DNA of 27,164 nt from a virus: IMG/VR virus record IMGVR_UViG_3300043398_000059, positions 1 to 27,164 of that record; one strand, given 5' to 3'. How positions within the stretch are numbered: the stretch's first letter is position 1; every line of letters starts with the position of its first letter. The position numbers and the translations under genes were made by a program. The notes under the pieces are model-generated. The model was given only the letters and a program-made list of their open reading frames with translations, searched no databases and was not told where the DNA came from. Below are positions 1 to 7,625 of the stretch, piece by piece.

Positions 1-81
1 GGATCAATAGGAAAAGAGCGCGGCGTGTCGTTTTCCATTCTTGATCGCGGCGACAATTGGGTTGTAGTTTGTAAGCAGAGG

Positions 82-457
82 ACGGCATGACCTCCACAGA
101 CGACGAAATGCGGGCCATAGCGGCGGGGATGAAACGTGCGGGCCTCACTAACCGCTCTCCGGGCGACGCCATGCCACCGCGTATCAAGAATACGGTCAGG
201 AAAGGGGCTAACACAATCGCCGTCATAGCCAACATGATGAGAATGCGAAGCTATGAAGATAGGGCCGCTATCGAAAAGTGCATTGACGATATGGTGGCGG
301 CGGGCGATATGGTGGCTTGCGAAACCGATAAGGTCTATCGCGGTGCCGCCGTTATGAAATACGGACTACCCAAAACGAAACTAACGGCATGACCCCCACA
401 GACGACGAAATGCGGGCCATAGCGGCGGGCATGAAACGTGCGGGCCTCACTAACCGC
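82..457 (+). repeat. 74-bp direct repeat, copies at 82-155 and 384-457
   Basis: Two direct copies lie exactly 302 bp apart and differ at only two positions (T93/C395 and G128/C430). Each copy begins a few bases before a start codon and encodes the first 23 residues of a gene, so both proteins begin with M-T-[S/P]-TDDEMRAIAAGMK. The copies stop matching abruptly after the codon for Asn-Arg. This is a recent partial gene duplication, or the trace of an insertion of the upstream gene. Confidence 0.95.
87..392 (+). CDS. Small winged-helix-like protein with duplicated N-terminus
   Basis: This 101-aa protein is not recognised with certainty. The first 23 residues are nearly identical to the start of the next gene because of the 74-bp direct repeat. 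After the repeat the sequence diverges completely: residues about 40-92 (NTIAVIANMM, then EKCIDDMVAAGDMV and a short beta-like tail) have the spacing of a winged helix-turn-helix domain. An AGAGGA ribosome site lies just upstream of the ATG. Its stop overlaps the next start (ATGA), so the two are translationally coupled. Position immediately before the terminase genes suggests a packaging-associated or regulatory DNA-binding role, but that is inference. It may be a chimera formed by duplication. Confidence 0.7.
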   Translation: MTSTDDEMRAIAAGMKRAGLTNRSPGDAMPPRIKNTVRKGANTIAVIANMMRMRSYEDRAAIEKCIDDMVAAGDMVACETDKVYRGAAVMKYGLPKTKLTA

Positions 458-628
458 GCCATCGCCGAAAGGATCGGGATCAGCTTGCGGGCCGCGAAAG
501 CACTCTGCGCCAGCTTAGGCGCGAAACGCCGCTTGGACGGAAAGGGCGGAACATATCATTCCAGTGAGTGCGGGCGGATGCTTGCCCATGCCACACGCTT
601 TGCGCACTTCGGGGACGGCAACGACTAA
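389..628 (+). CDS. Small helix-turn-helix protein upstream of terminase
   Basis: This 79-aa protein starts with the duplicated segment and continues without a break into a helix-turn-helix-like stretch (residues about 15-38, AIAERIGISLRAAKALC). This makes it the more likely ancestral copy of the pair. The C-terminal half is rich in Gly, His and basic residues and contains a single Cys. It begins at an ATGA overlap with the preceding gene and ends 43 bp before the terminase small subunit. Small DNA-binding proteins in this position can assist packaging or control late transcription; neither is shown here. Confidence 0.65.
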   Translation: MTPTDDEMRAIAAGMKRAGLTNRAIAERIGISLRAAKALCASLGAKRRLDGKGGTYHSSECGRMLAHATRFAHFGDGND

Positions 629-671
629 GGGCTATAGCCAAGCGCGCTGGCCTATGCTAACTTGCCGCCCC

Positions 672-1076
672 ATGGCTCAGCCCCTCACTCCCAAACAGGA
701 AGCGTTCTGCCTTGCCTATATCGAAACGGGCAACGCTTCCGAAGCATACAGGCGGGCATATAATGCGGGCAAAATGCAACCAGCAACTATAAATGTTGCC
801 GCATGTAAATTACTTAGCGACAATAAGATTGCTATAAGGGTGGGCGAACTGAAGGCGGAGCACGCCGCACGCCATGAAATCACCGTCGAAACCATCCGCG
901 ATATGTTGATGCAGGATCGGGACTTTGCCCGCGACCTTGAAACGCCCGCCGCCGCTATCAGCGCAACTATGGGCCTCGCCAAACTTTACGGGCACCTCAC
1001 CGACAAGCTCGATGCGAACATCAAGGGCCAGATCGGCCTACCCGATATCCACCTAGGTGAAAGGCCCGCCGAATAA
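672..1076 (+). CDS. terS: Terminase small subunit (Terminase_2 family)
   Basis: This 134-aa protein would recognise phage DNA and hand it to the large subunit to start packaging. Residues 4-32 (LTPKQEAFCLAYIETGNASE followed by AYRRAY) are the characteristic first helix-turn-helix of the Terminase_2 family. Residues about 70-115 look like the central oligomerisation helices. The reading frame is open further upstream to 564, but that part overlaps the previous gene out of frame and looks nothing like a terminase, so the ATG at 672 is preferred even though its ribosome site is poor. The stop overlaps the large-subunit start (TAATG). The packaging recognition site (pac or cos) is often within or near this gene, but none could be located. 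Confidence 0.9.
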   Translation: MAQPLTPKQEAFCLAYIETGNASEAYRRAYNAGKMQPATINVAACKLLSDNKIAIRVGELKAEHAARHEITVETIRDMLMQDRDFARDLETPAAAISATMGLAKLYGHLTDKLDANIKGQIGLPDIHLGERPAE

Positions 1077-2311
1077 TGCTTACCCGCCCGCAATGGGACT
1101 TCGTGGCCGCGCCGGAACAATTCCCGGCCATGGTTGCGGGCTTCGGGGCCGGTAAGTCCCATGCGGCACTATGGCGAATCCTCCGACTGAAACGCGCCTA
1201 CCCCGCTTGCGATGTTGCCTACTATATGCCGACATATGACCTGATCACCCGCATGGCCATCCCGCGCTTTACCGAATTGCTCACAGGCATGCGGGCGCGC
1301 TTCACCATCAACAAAAACGACAGCGTGATCGATATCGCCAATTGCGGATCCATCATCATGCGGACAATGGACAACCCCGCGCGCATTGTCGCATACGAGG
1401 TGGCTGATAGCGTGCTCGACGAACTGGATACGCTGCCCACCGAAAAGGCCCGCGAGGTCTGGAATAAGGCCATCGCCCGCAACCGGCAAAAGAAACCAGA
1501 CGGCGCGCTCAATACCGTTGCCGTCGCCACTACGCCCGAAGGCTTCCGCTTCGTCTATGATCGCTGGCAGAAAGCGCCCGCGCCCGGATATAGGCTAATC
1601 AAGGCCACCACCATGTCTAACGCCGCGAACCTGCCGCCCGGCTATATCGACAGCTTGCGCGCAAGCTATCCCGCCAATCTCCTAGCTGCATACCTTGACG
1701 GCGAGTTCGTCAACCTGACGGCGGGCAGCGTTTACGCCGAATACGACCGCGCGCTTAACGCCTGCACCACCACGATCCAGACCAGCGAACCGCTGCACAT
1801 CGGTATGGACTTCAATGTTACCAAAATGTCCGCCGTTGTGTTCGTCCTACGCGACGGCCTGCCCCATGCGGTTGATGAGCTAACCGGGATATTCGACACA
1901 CCCGCCATGATCGCCACCATCAAGGCGCGGTATCAAGGCCATGCAATATTTGTTTACCCGGATGCCAGCGGCGGCAACCGCAAGTCAAACGACGCCAGCG
2001 TTAGCGATGTATCCCTGTTGCGCGCCGCCGCCTTCACCGTGTTGAACGCGCCGGGGAACCCGCACATCAAGGACCGCGTGATGGCGGTTAACCAGCTTAT
2101 CCATAGCGAGGGTGTCCGCCGCCTAAAGGTCAACCCGGATAAATGCCCCACCTTTGTCGAGGGGCTGGAAAAACAGGCCTATGACAAAAACGGCGAACCG
2201 GATAAAAGCGGCGGACTGGATCATGTAAACGATGCGGCGGGTTATTTCCTTTTCTACAAATACCCTATAAAGGGGCGGGCAATGTCCCGCGTTGCGCTGG
2301 AAGGTTTCTGA
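1076..2311 (+). CDS. terL: Terminase large subunit, ATPase and nuclease
   Basis: This 411-aa packaging motor pumps DNA into the procapsid and cuts it. The Walker A motif GFGAGKS is at residues 22-28 and the Walker B motif VLDELD is around 113-118, with D115 and E116 as the expected Mg-binding and catalytic acids. The C-terminal RNase H-like nuclease shows its acidic triad: D245 in HIGMDFNV, D296 in YPDASG and D386 in LDHVNDAAGY. Both halves are complete, and the length is near the short end for the family. It starts at a TAATG overlap with the small subunit and ends one base before the portal, consistent with a single packaging operon. Confidence 0.96.
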   Translation: MLTRPQWDFVAAPEQFPAMVAGFGAGKSHAALWRILRLKRAYPACDVAYYMPTYDLITRMAIPRFTELLTGMRARFTINKNDSVIDIANCGSIIMRTMDNPARIVAYEVADSVLDELDTLPTEKAREVWNKAIARNRQKKPDGALNTVAVATTPEGFRFVYDRWQKAPAPGYRLIKATTMSNAANLPPGYIDSLRASYPANLLAAYLDGEFVNLTAGSVYAEYDRALNACTTTIQTSEPLHIGMDFNVTKMSAVVFVLRDGLPHAVDELTGIFDTPAMIATIKARYQGHAIFVYPDASGGNRKSNDASVSDVSLLRAAAFTVLNAPGNPHIKDRVMAVNQLIHSEGVRRLKVNPDKCPTFVEGLEKQAYDKNGEPDKSGGLDHVNDAAGYFLFYKYPIKGRAMSRVALEGF

Positions 2312-2312
2312 T

Positions 2313-3728
2313 ATGGCAGGCGTCCGTACAACCGCACCCGATTATGACCGGCTTATCTCGCTATGGGAAAGGGCGGCGGATATCGTCGCCGGGCAGGATC
2401 GGATACACGCTAAAAAGGAAACGTACCTGCCCAAGCTAACCGGCGAAAGCGATACGGATTACAAGGGCCGCTTGTCGCGTTCGGAGTTCTTTAACGCGAC
2501 ATGGCGCACCGCTGCGGGCCTCACCGGCATGGCCTTTCGCAAAGAGCCGGTTATCGATGCGCCCGCTGCTATCGAAGAGCACCTTGACGATATCGACCTT
2601 GCGGGCAGATCGCTCGACAACATAGCCAAGGCGTTGGTGATGGATAGCCTGATATTCGGGCTATACGGCTTGCTCGTTGACTTCCCCGCCGTCGACGCGG
2701 CGGTCTACCCTATCTCGCAGGCCGCCGCCGAATCACTAGGCTTGCGCCCCGCAGTCCACCGCTACGAGATGCGATCTATCATTAATTGGCGATATGCCCG
2801 CCGCGATAACCGCCGCCAGCTTGTCATGGCGGTGCTGGCGGAGGAAGCCGAACTGGAAGAGCAGGCGGACGAATACACGCACGAATGCGAAACCCGCTAC
2901 CGCGTACTCGACCTTGACCCGCGCGGTTTCTATCGCCAGCGGGTTTACCGTATCAACAAGCTCGGTGAGGATGAGCAGGTCGGAGCGGACTTTTACCCGC
3001 TTATGCGCGGCGCGCCCTTGTCGTACCTGCCCTTTAAGATATTCGGCGAAATGACCGAGCCGCCACTGATCGACCTTATCGACAAAAACATTGCGCACTA
3101 TCAGGTCAATTCGGACTATCGCCACGGCCTGCACCTGTCCGCGCTACCCACGGCGGTAGTCAGCGGGTACACCAAGGCCGAGGGTGAGCGCATGTATATC
3201 GGGAGCCGCGCCGCTTGGGTATTCCCGGACCCTACCGCAAAGGCCACGTTCCTAGAGTTTACCGGGGCGGGACTAGGCGCTATCGACACCGCGATATGCG
3301 CTATCGAAAAGCAAATGGCCGTGCTAGGTGCGCGGATGATCGCGGACGAAACTAAGCAGGTGGAAACCCTAGGCGCTACGGAAATCAAACGCGCGGGCGA
3401 AAATAGCATCCTCGCCGATATCGCTATTGCCGTATCCGAAAGCATCGAATGGGCGCTGGGCGTGTTCTGCGAATGGGTCGGCGTTACCGGCGAAATCAGC
3501 TACCAGATCAACCGCGAGTACAACCCCACCGGCTTGGATGCGCCGCGCCTGACCGCGCTGCTGGCAAACGTGCAGGCAGGCAAGATCAGCGAGCGCGAGT
3601 ATTTCGAGCTGTTGCAGCGGGCGGATATTATCGACAGCGGCAAGTCATACGAGGAGCACCAAGCAGAGATAGACATTGCCGCGCTACCCGCGCCCGCTTT
3701 GCCCGCGCCGGATATGCAAGCGGCATGA
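2313..3728 (+). CDS. Portal protein, DUF4055 family
   Basis: This 471-aa protein would form the dodecameric portal ring at one capsid vertex, through which DNA enters and to which the tail attaches. The N-terminal stretch LPKLTGESDTDYKGRLSRS followed by EFFNATWRTAAGLTGMAFRK is the hallmark of DUF4055 portals. The ATG at 2313 was chosen because GGAAGG lies about 8 bases upstream inside the end of terL; an in-frame TTG at 2292 would extend it by seven residues into terL. Charged and Ala/Pro-rich residues end the protein. The stop overlaps the next gene (ATGA). Order terL-portal-MuF is standard. Confidence 0.92.
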   Translation: MAGVRTTAPDYDRLISLWERAADIVAGQDRIHAKKETYLPKLTGESDTDYKGRLSRSEFFNATWRTAAGLTGMAFRKEPVIDAPAAIEEHLDDIDLAGRSLDNIAKALVMDSLIFGLYGLLVDFPAVDAAVYPISQAAAESLGLRPAVHRYEMRSIINWRYARRDNRRQLVMAVLAEEAELEEQADEYTHECETRYRVLDLDPRGFYRQRVYRINKLGEDEQVGADFYPLMRGAPLSYLPFKIFGEMTEPPLIDLIDKNIAHYQVNSDYRHGLHLSALPTAVVSGYTKAEGERMYIGSRAAWVFPDPTAKATFLEFTGAGLGAIDTAICAIEKQMAVLGARMIADETKQVETLGATEIKRAGENSILADIAIAVSESIEWALGVFCEWVGVTGEISYQINREYNPTGLDAPRLTALLANVQAGKISEREYFELLQRADIIDSGKSYEEHQAEIDIAALPAPALPAPDMQAA

Positions 3729-3910
3729 GCCTGCCCAGCCCGGACGAGCTGGCGGCGGCTTTCGAGCAGTTATCGCTAGTGGTGGGCGCTATCTCTAACA
3801 ACGCCGCCGATATTGCCCATGCGCGCCGGGCGCTGTATGAGGCATATCTAAGCGAGGGGTTTGACCCGGACCAAGCGTTGACTCTCTGCCAAAAGCTGTT
3901 GCTGGCATGA
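3725..3910 (+). CDS. Small conserved-looking protein between portal and MuF
   Basis: This 61-aa, mostly helical, acidic protein (MSLPSPDELAAAFEQLSLVV at the start, GFDPDQALTLCQKLLL near the end) has no function I can assign. It starts at an ATGA overlap with the portal and ends at another ATGA overlap with the minor head protein, so it is locked into the operon. The frame is open upstream inside the portal gene, but that part is an out-of-frame shadow. Small helical proteins of this kind often sit between portal and MuF genes in related phages; they may be accessory head proteins. Confidence 0.75.
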   Translation: MSLPSPDELAAAFEQLSLVVGAISNNAADIAHARRALYEAYLSEGFDPDQALTLCQKLLLA

Positions 3911-4929
3911 CCGAAACGGAACTGATCGATGCGGTGATAAAGCAGGCGCTCGAATTGGAACGCTTGGCGGCAGGCGATCAAGCTCAAGCCGCCGCCGCGT
4001 TGCAGGTGCTGGAAAATGAACTAAAGGCGCTAGTCGCCACCCGCTATGCGGCGGGCATGGCCACAGCCGAACTGAACGCGTTGATTGTCGCTACCGACAA
4101 GGCGATAGCCGCCGCATACGGCGGGATAAGCGGCATTGTTGACATATCGGGCATCATGGCGCACGTTGCGCAAGGCATCCAAGCGGTTATCGCGCCCGGC
4201 GCGGCTATAACGAAAGCACTATCGGGGGTGGAAGTGCTGTTCGGCGGCGCGCCCCTCGCGGCGTGGTGGGGCAAGCAGGCCGATGATACGGCATTTCAGT
4301 TTGCGGCGGTTGTCCGGCAGGGGCTGGCCAATAACGAGACGGTTGACCAGATCACCGCGCGCGTTGTCGGCAAAGCGGGTGAAGCGGGCGTTATGGACAT
4401 ATCGCGGCGCAATGCGCGCACGCTGGTGCACAGCGCGGTTATGTCCGCCGCCAATACCGCCCGGCTGGCCGTCTACCGCGACAACGGCGACGCGATCCTA
4501 GGCGTAAAATGGCAAGCCACGCTTGACGGCCATACATGCAAGCGTTGCGCCGCGCTCGACGGGCAATCATGGGACCTAGAAGGCAAGCGCCTAAAGGGGA
4601 CACATGTTAATTTCATCGCGCCGCCAATCCACGGGAACGACCGATGTGTGCTATCGCCTATTCCACGCACAACCGCGCTGGACGAAGCTTTCCCCGGCAT
4701 ATCGGCGGCGTTCGGGCAGATAGGCGACCGCGTATCGAGCAAGGGCCTTCAGCCTAAGGGCACTACGTTTGCGCAGTTTTTCGACAGGCTAACCCCCGCC
4801 GAGCAGGATGCGCAGTTCGGGCCTGTCCGCGCCCGCATGATGCGCGAGGGTAAAATTACAGTACGTGACCTGATCAGCGGTGCAGGGCGCGAGTTGAAGC
4901 TAAGTGAAATCCGCAGGAAAGGAACCTAA
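3907..4929 (+). CDS. Minor head protein, phage Mu gpF-like
   Basis: This 340-aa protein is probably packaged in or attached to the procapsid near the portal. The C-terminal half carries the MuF domain (about residues 150-260): a helical segment NARTLVHSAVMSAANTARLA, then WQATLDGHTCKRCAALDGQ and the PPIHGNDRC motif. The two Cys of CKRC with the downstream His and Cys look like a metal site. The N-terminal 140 residues are Ala-rich helix. The terminal LISGAGRELKLSEIRRKGT is also typical of the family. ATGA coupling to the preceding small gene and a 2-bp gap to the scaffold place it in the head operon. Confidence 0.9.
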   Translation: MTETELIDAVIKQALELERLAAGDQAQAAAALQVLENELKALVATRYAAGMATAELNALIVATDKAIAAAYGGISGIVDISGIMAHVAQGIQAVIAPGAAITKALSGVEVLFGGAPLAAWWGKQADDTAFQFAAVVRQGLANNETVDQITARVVGKAGEAGVMDISRRNARTLVHSAVMSAANTARLAVYRDNGDAILGVKWQATLDGHTCKRCAALDGQSWDLEGKRLKGTHVNFIAPPIHGNDRCVLSPIPRTTALDEAFPGISAAFGQIGDRVSSKGLQPKGTTFAQFFDRLTPAEQDAQFGPVRARMMREGKITVRDLISGAGRELKLSEIRRKGT

Positions 4930-4931
4930 CA

Positions 4932-5585
4932 ATGCCACTCGATATGAAAGACCCGGACGTTATCGCATTCGTCGAAAAGGTGAATAAGGATGCGGAAGCC
5001 CGCATCGAAGCCATGGACGCCAAAGTTACAGAGGCGCTGGCCGAGGCAAAGAAAGCCAAGGCCGAGGCGCGCAAGCTGCAAGAGATTGATCCCGCCGAGG
5101 TGCAGCGCCTAGAGGACGCGCTGGAAAAGGCGCAGGGCGCGGCCAAGGAATCCGCCCGCTTGGCCAAGGTTAACCAAGAGGCGGCAGAAAAGGCCACCAA
5201 GGCGCTGGAAAGCGAAAGCAAGTTCAACCAGCGGCTGCTGTCCGAGAACGGGCTGACCAAGGTGCTATCCGAAAACGGCGTGACGGACCCGGCCTATCTT
5301 GCCGCCGCTATGGCCATGCATATGCCTAACCTGTCCATTGTGACCGAGGGCGACAACCGCAAGGCCATGTACGGCGACAAGGACGTGGCGACGGCGATCA
5401 AGGAATGGGCGGCGGGCGACATCGGCAAGAAATTCGTCAGCGCCCCGGTTAACGCGGGCGGCGGCGCGCACGGCGGCGGAGGCGCAAAGACCGGACAAAA
5501 GGACATAGACCGCGCCACTTGGGACGGCATGGGGCATATTGAAAAGGCGGCGCATATCAAGGCTGGCGGCGCGGTTACGGACTAG
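4932..5585 (+). CDS. Head scaffolding protein
   Basis: This 217-aa protein is predicted to organise coat subunits during procapsid assembly and then leave. Residues about 10-100 are an almost uninterrupted charged coiled coil rich in Ala, Glu and Lys. A small globular or helical part follows (about 100-165), then a Gly-rich linker (residues about 173-186) and a basic tail ending IKAGGAVTD that could contact coat protein. Position immediately before the major capsid gene and absence of catalytic motifs support the call. GGAAAGGAA lies a few bases upstream of the ATG. The gene is followed by a terminator. Confidence 0.82.
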   Translation: MPLDMKDPDVIAFVEKVNKDAEARIEAMDAKVTEALAEAKKAKAEARKLQEIDPAEVQRLEDALEKAQGAAKESARLAKVNQEAAEKATKALESESKFNQRLLSENGLTKVLSENGVTDPAYLAAAMAMHMPNLSIVTEGDNRKAMYGDKDVATAIKEWAAGDIGKKFVSAPVNAGGGAHGGGGAKTGQKDIDRATWDGMGHIEKAAHIKAGGAVTD

Positions 5586-5587
5586 GC

Positions 5588-5616
5588 TTGACAGTTATTT
5601 AGGCTTAGGCGATAAA
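5588..5616 (+). promoter_or_regulatory. Candidate sigma70-type promoter for capsid gene
   Basis: A perfect -35 box TTGACA (5588-5593) is followed after exactly 17 bases by GATAAA (5611-5616), which matches the -10 consensus at four of six positions. The -35 starts two bases after the scaffold stop. The predicted start near 5623 lies inside the left arm of the adjoining terminator. Confidence 0.6.
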
Positions 5617-5650
5617 GGCCCTGCTTTCGATAGGCAGGGCCTTTCGTTTT
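5614..5650 (+). terminator. Intrinsic terminator between scaffold and capsid genes
   Basis: A perfect 11-bp stem (AAAGGCCCTGC at 5614-5624 with GCAGGGCCTTT at 5634-5644) closes a 9-base loop and is followed by CGTTTT (5645-5650). It would end or attenuate transcripts arriving from the packaging and scaffold genes. Its left arm overlaps the -10 region of the candidate promoter. Confidence 0.88.
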
Positions 5651-5655
5651 GCTCC

Positions 5656-5685
5656 GTCAGGGACGGGACTGCATAGGTCAGGGAC
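5656..5685 (+). repeat. GTCAGGGAC direct repeat in capsid leader
   Basis: The 9-mer GTCAGGGAC occurs at 5656-5664 and again at 5677-5685, 21 bp apart from start to start, which is two helical turns. It lies in the untranslated leader between terminator and capsid gene. Protein binding or an RNA-level role is possible; nothing more can be said from sequence. Confidence 0.6.
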
Positions 5686-5730
5686 CATGTAGCGTTAGAC
5701 CACCCCCCTGTTTTATCGGAGCATTGTGCC

Positions 5731-6885
5731 ATGACCACCAACACTATCACCAATCTGATCCCGGACCTGTATAACGCGCTTGATGTTGTGTCGCGCGAAC
5801 TGGTCGGCTTTATTCCCGCCGTTAGCGCGGATATGACTTTCGAGCGCGCCGCAGTAGGGCAGACCGTCCGCAGTCCGGTTGCTCCCGCATCTACCGCCAG
5901 CGACATTGCGCCCGCCGTTACCCCGCCCGATGACGGCGAGCAGACAATCGGCAACGTGTCGATGACCATCACCAAGGCACGCCGCGTGCCGGTGCGCTGG
6001 AACGGCGAACAGTCGCTGGGCCTTGATAACAACGGACCGGGCCGCAGCGCTATCATGGTGCAGCAGTTCGCGCAGGCCATGCGTACGCTGACGAATGAAG
6101 TGGAAGGCGACCTCGCCGCGCTCCACATCTATGCCAGCCGCGCATATGGCACCGCAGGCACTACGCCTTTCGGCACCGCCGGGGATTTTAGCGACGCCGC
6201 AAACGTCCTGAAAATCCTGAAGGACAACGGCAACAGCGCCGATGCGCAGCTTGTCATTGATACCGCCGCCGGGGCCAAGCTGCTTGGCCTGCAATCGCGC
6301 TATGATATTGCCGGTGATACCACCATGCAGAACCAAGGCGTTATCATCAACAAAGCTGGCCTTATGATCCGCGAAAGCGCGGCTATCGTCACCAGCACCG
6401 CAGGCACGGGCGCTAGCGCCACGACCAACAACGCGGGCTATGCCGTGGGCGCTACCACCATCACGCTGGCATCCGCCGGAACCGGCACAATTCTTGCTGG
6501 CGACGTGATCACCTTTGCGGGCGACACCAACAAGTATCTGGTGGTGACCGGCGATAGCGATACGTCCAACGGCGGCTCGATTGTCATTGCCGCACCGGGC
6601 TTGCGCGTTGCAATGTCCGCCGCGACCAAGGCAATCACCGTAGTTGCCGCCGCCGCGCGTAACATGGCGTTCTGCCGCTCGGCTATCGCGCTTGCTACAC
6701 GCGCCCCGGCCCTGCCGGTTGAAGGCGATAGCGCCGCCGACCGCCAGACGATCACTGACCCGCGTTCGGGCCTCTCGTTTGAGGTCAGCATGTACAAGCA
6801 GTATCGTCAGGTCCAGTACGAGGTCGCGCTGGCTTGGGGCGTTAAGGCCGTCAAGCCGGAGCACATGGCCCTGATGCTCGGCTAA
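5731..6885 (+). CDS. Major capsid protein, P22 coat-like
   Basis: This 384-aa protein forms the HK97-fold shell. It resembles the P22 gp5 coat family: N-terminal NTITNLIPDLYNALDVVSRE, a central helix with NEVEGDLAALHIYASR, and a C-terminal QVQYEVALAWGVKAVKPEHM. Residues about 224-308 form a beta-rich Gly/Thr insertion (GYAVGATTITLASAGTGTIL and onward), in the place where P22 coat carries its I-domain. GGAG lies 9 bases before the ATG. The gene sits alone between a terminator-promoter element and a downstream hairpin, which fits high independent expression. Confidence 0.92.
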   Translation: MTTNTITNLIPDLYNALDVVSRELVGFIPAVSADMTFERAAVGQTVRSPVAPASTASDIAPAVTPPDDGEQTIGNVSMTITKARRVPVRWNGEQSLGLDNNGPGRSAIMVQQFAQAMRTLTNEVEGDLAALHIYASRAYGTAGTTPFGTAGDFSDAANVLKILKDNGNSADAQLVIDTAAGAKLLGLQSRYDIAGDTTMQNQGVIINKAGLMIRESAAIVTSTAGTGASATTNNAGYAVGATTITLASAGTGTILAGDVITFAGDTNKYLVVTGDSDTSNGGSIVIAAPGLRVAMSAATKAITVVAAAARNMAFCRSAIALATRAPALPVEGDSAADRQTITDPRSGLSFEVSMYKQYRQVQYEVALAWGVKAVKPEHMALMLG

Positions 6886-6889
6886 CAAG

Positions 6890-6935
6890 AGGTTCCGCCC
6901 TGCGTTACCCCGTCAATGCGCAGGGCGGACAACCT
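6890..6935 (+). promoter_or_regulatory. Strong hairpin after capsid gene, no T-tract
   Basis: CCGCCCTGCG (6895-6904) pairs perfectly with CGCAGGGCGG (6919-6928) around a 14-base loop. An outer AGGTT (6890-6894) can pair with AACCT (6931-6935) past a 2-base bulge. No T-run follows, so a simple intrinsic terminator is unlikely. It may protect the 3' end of abundant capsid mRNA, mark a processing site or act as a partial attenuator. Confidence 0.7.
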
Positions 6936-6951
6936 TCTAGGAGCTTAGGCT

Positions 6952-7131
6952 ATGTCCGATACGCAACGCACCGTTAAAGTCCGGCCTTGGGGCAAAGACC
7001 AAGGTGATTTTGTGGAAATCAATGCGGACGATTTCGACCCCGCTTTCCACCAAGCATTAGACCCGCTCGACCGCGACGGCGACGGGGAACCCGGCGGATC
7101 ACTCCCGCGCAAAAAGAAGGCTGTTAGTTAA
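6952..7131 (+). CDS. Small acidic protein after capsid gene
   Basis: This 59-aa protein starts at an ATG preceded by AGGAG and ends at a TAATG overlap with the connector gene, so its ends are well fixed. The start is MSDTQRTVKVRPWGKDQGDF; the second half holds LDRDGDGEPGGS, which looks like an EF-hand-type calcium loop of alternating Asp residues, and then a basic tail RKKKAVS. Small proteins with such a DxDGDG-PGGS stretch are common directly after capsid genes, but their role is not known to me. No decoration-protein fold is evident. Confidence 0.8.
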   Translation: MSDTQRTVKVRPWGKDQGDFVEINADDFDPAFHQALDPLDRDGDGEPGGSLPRKKKAVS

Positions 7132-7625
7132 TGTCGCTAGTTGTCGAGGATGGTACGGGCATGGCAAGCGCGGAGGCTTATTGCTCCGTCGCCGCTGCTG
7201 ATGCGCGTGCCACCGCCTTCGGCAACGCGACTTGGACAGGCACCACGGCGGTAAAGGAGGCCGCCCTACGCGCCGCAACGCGGTACATGGGGCAGGCATA
7301 TCGCAACCGCTGGGCCGGATATCGCCGCTTGCATGCACAGGCGCTGGATTGGCCTCGCTACGGCGTGGAGGTTGACGCCTTCCCCGTTGCCTATGACGCT
7401 ATCCCCGCCGATATTGTCAACGCTTGCGCTGACTTGGCCGTCAAGGCGCTGGCGGGCGACCTTGCGCCGGATCTGGAGCGGCGCGTCGTTCGCGAAAAGG
7501 TGGGGCCGCTAGAAACCGAATACGACCGATATGCCCCGGCGGTTACCACGTACCGCGCCACCGATATGGCGCTTGCGCCTTACCTGCAGGGTTCCGCCGC
7601 TATGGCGGTATTGGTGCGCACATGA
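7131..7625 (+). CDS. Head-tail connector, DnaT-like family
   Basis: This 164-aa protein is expected to form the ring below the portal. The start MSLVVEDGTGMASAEAYCSV, the helix KEAALRAATRYMGQAYRNRW with AQALDWPRYG, and the pattern IPADIVNACADLAVKALAG match a family often labelled DnaT-like ssDNA-binding protein. In phage late operons that family occupies the adaptor slot (gp15/gp6-type). The label reflects a weak old similarity, so a head-completion role is preferred here from position. It begins at a TAATG overlap and ends with an ATGA overlap. Confidence 0.8.
   Translation: MSLVVEDGTGMASAEAYCSVAAADARATAFGNATWTGTTAVKEAALRAATRYMGQAYRNRWAGYRRLHAQALDWPRYGVEVDAFPVAYDAIPADIVNACADLAVKALAGDLAPDLERRVVREKVGPLETEYDRYAPAVTTYRATDMALAPYLQGSAAMAVLVRT

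Noticed and set aside
1-86. Possible promoter or packaging site at the left edge
   Set aside because: TTGATC near 42 has no convincing -10 partner, and no repeats or dyads typical of a cos or pac site were seen.
629-671. TATGCT as a possible -10 box just before the terminase small subunit
   Set aside because: No acceptable -35 box lies 16-18 bases upstream, and the gene can be read from the preceding transcript.
5713-6888. Long 391-aa open frame on the - strand opposite the capsid gene
   Set aside because: It is the complement of a clearly coding capsid gene in G+C-rich DNA, has His/Gly/Arg-rich shadow composition, and no matching context on that strand.
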